Assembly (NCBI GenBank): GCA_937893815.1
Contig: CALCSH010000137.1
Coordinates: 1-6,322, forward strand
Length of the DNA: 6,322 bases
Reading direction: 5' to 3'
Source: an uncultured Anaerolineae bacterium
GTDB lineage: Bacteria; Chloroflexota; Anaerolineae; Anaerolineales; UBA11858
Of the stretch, positions 5,921-6,322 are shown one piece after another. The position numbers were made by a program, and so were the translations under genes. The notes beneath the pieces were generated by a model. It was not told the origin of the DNA, did not search any database, and worked only from the letters and a program-made list of their open reading frames with translations. Position 1 is the stretch's first letter; every line of letters starts with the position of its first letter.

Positions 5921-6322
5921 AGCTGGCTTCTTCGCCCTCATACGTGCGCAACTCCGGCCAGCGTTTGGCAATCCAGCCGACGGCGGCGATACAACCAAGC
6001 CCACCAGTGATCACCGCCAGTGGCGCGCCGAAGAATTGCGCCACCAAACCAGCTTCCAATTCCCCTAACTGCGGCCCGCCCATGAAGAAAATTTGGTTGA
6101 CGCTGGTCATGCGCCCACGGATATAATCCGGCGTGCGTAGCTGGCGGATCGTATTGCGGATCACCATGCTGACCGTATCGGATGCGCCCATCAAAGCCAG
6201 CGCCACGAAGGTTAACCAATACCAGCGCGAGACACCAAAGACAATCGTCCAGATGCCAAAAGAGATCACCGCCCCAAGCAAAATTTTTCCCTGATGGCGA
6301 ATGTTGTCGAATTGAGAAAGAA
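5919..6322 (-). CDS. MFS transporter, EntS-like (MFS_3), C-terminal part (cut by window edge)
   Basis: C-terminal 133 codons of a major facilitator superfamily permease; the frame is open through the right edge, so the start is outside the window. There are three hydrophobic stretches at fragment residues about 13-30, 34-54 and 90-118, consistent with the last membrane helices of a 12-helix carrier. The pieces GASDTVSMVIRN (45-56), RTPDYIRGRMTSVN (62-75) and LGELEAGLVAQFFG (85-98), followed by a Gly-rich helix and an ending near WPELRTYE, are typical of the EntS-like MFS_3 group, whose best-known member exports enterobactin. Many homologues carrying the EntS name have no known substrate, so a drug or metabolite efflux role is only a guess. 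It converges on the glucosidase gene with 62 nt between stop codons. Apparent starts inside the fragment, such as the TTG at 6281, are internal codons. Confidence 0.88.
   Translation of the reverse strand, partial: LSQFDNIRHQGKILLGAVISFGIWTIVFGVSRWYWLTFVALALMGASDTVSMVIRNTIRQLRTPDYIRGRMTSVNQIFFMGGPQLGELEAGLVAQFFGAPLAVITGGLGCIAAVGWIAKRWPELRTYEGEEAS

Noticed and set aside
5543..6004. Minus-strand open frame of 153 codons across the glucosidase end
   Set aside because: It overlaps two well-supported genes in other frames and crosses the convergent repeat; no recognisable protein features.

Overview
The window holds three complete or nearly complete functional blocks from a bacterial chromosome of moderate GC. 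The best guess for the host is a Chloroflexota member, possibly Anaerolineae. This rests on general impression: tandem LCP genes with Pro/Ala-rich linkers, weak Shine-Dalgarno sites, and short composite repeats between genes. No rRNA or marker gene is present to prove it.

Left block (1-1942, minus strand). Two adjacent LytR-CpsA-Psr (LCP) cell-wall polymer ligase genes are read leftward. The upstream one (500-1942) is complete, with a membrane anchor, LCP catalytic domain and C-terminal LytR_C domain. The downstream one (1-433) is cut by the window edge after the start of its LCP domain. The two are clear paralogues, separated by 66 nt carrying a perfect 14-bp inverted repeat whose arms are themselves palindromic. 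A good extended -10 promoter (2031-2058, minus) probably drives both.

Spacer (1943-2243). This divergent intergenic region carries the LCP promoter and leader, and a composite inverted repeat built of CAGTNAY-like heptamers just before the next gene. No convincing protein gene is in it.

Right block (2244-5856, plus strand). An ABC-F family ATPase with duplicated nucleotide-binding domains is followed, with an 8-nt overlap, by a cytoplasmic GH13 alpha-glucosidase of the oligo-1,6-glucosidase type. The overlap and an SD site inside the ABC-F gene indicate translational coupling. A functional link between a ribosome-type ABC-F factor and a sugar hydrolase is not obvious.

Right edge (5919-6322, minus strand). 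This is the C-terminal end of an EntS-like major facilitator superfamily (MFS) transporter, convergent with the glucosidase. The 62-nt junction contains another composite inverted repeat (CACAAAG-like units) that may act as a bidirectional terminator.

No tRNA, rRNA, CRISPR, insertion sequence or phage gene was seen. The genes themselves are ordinary family members; the less ordinary material is the three structured repeats between genes and the ABC-F/GH13 coupling.
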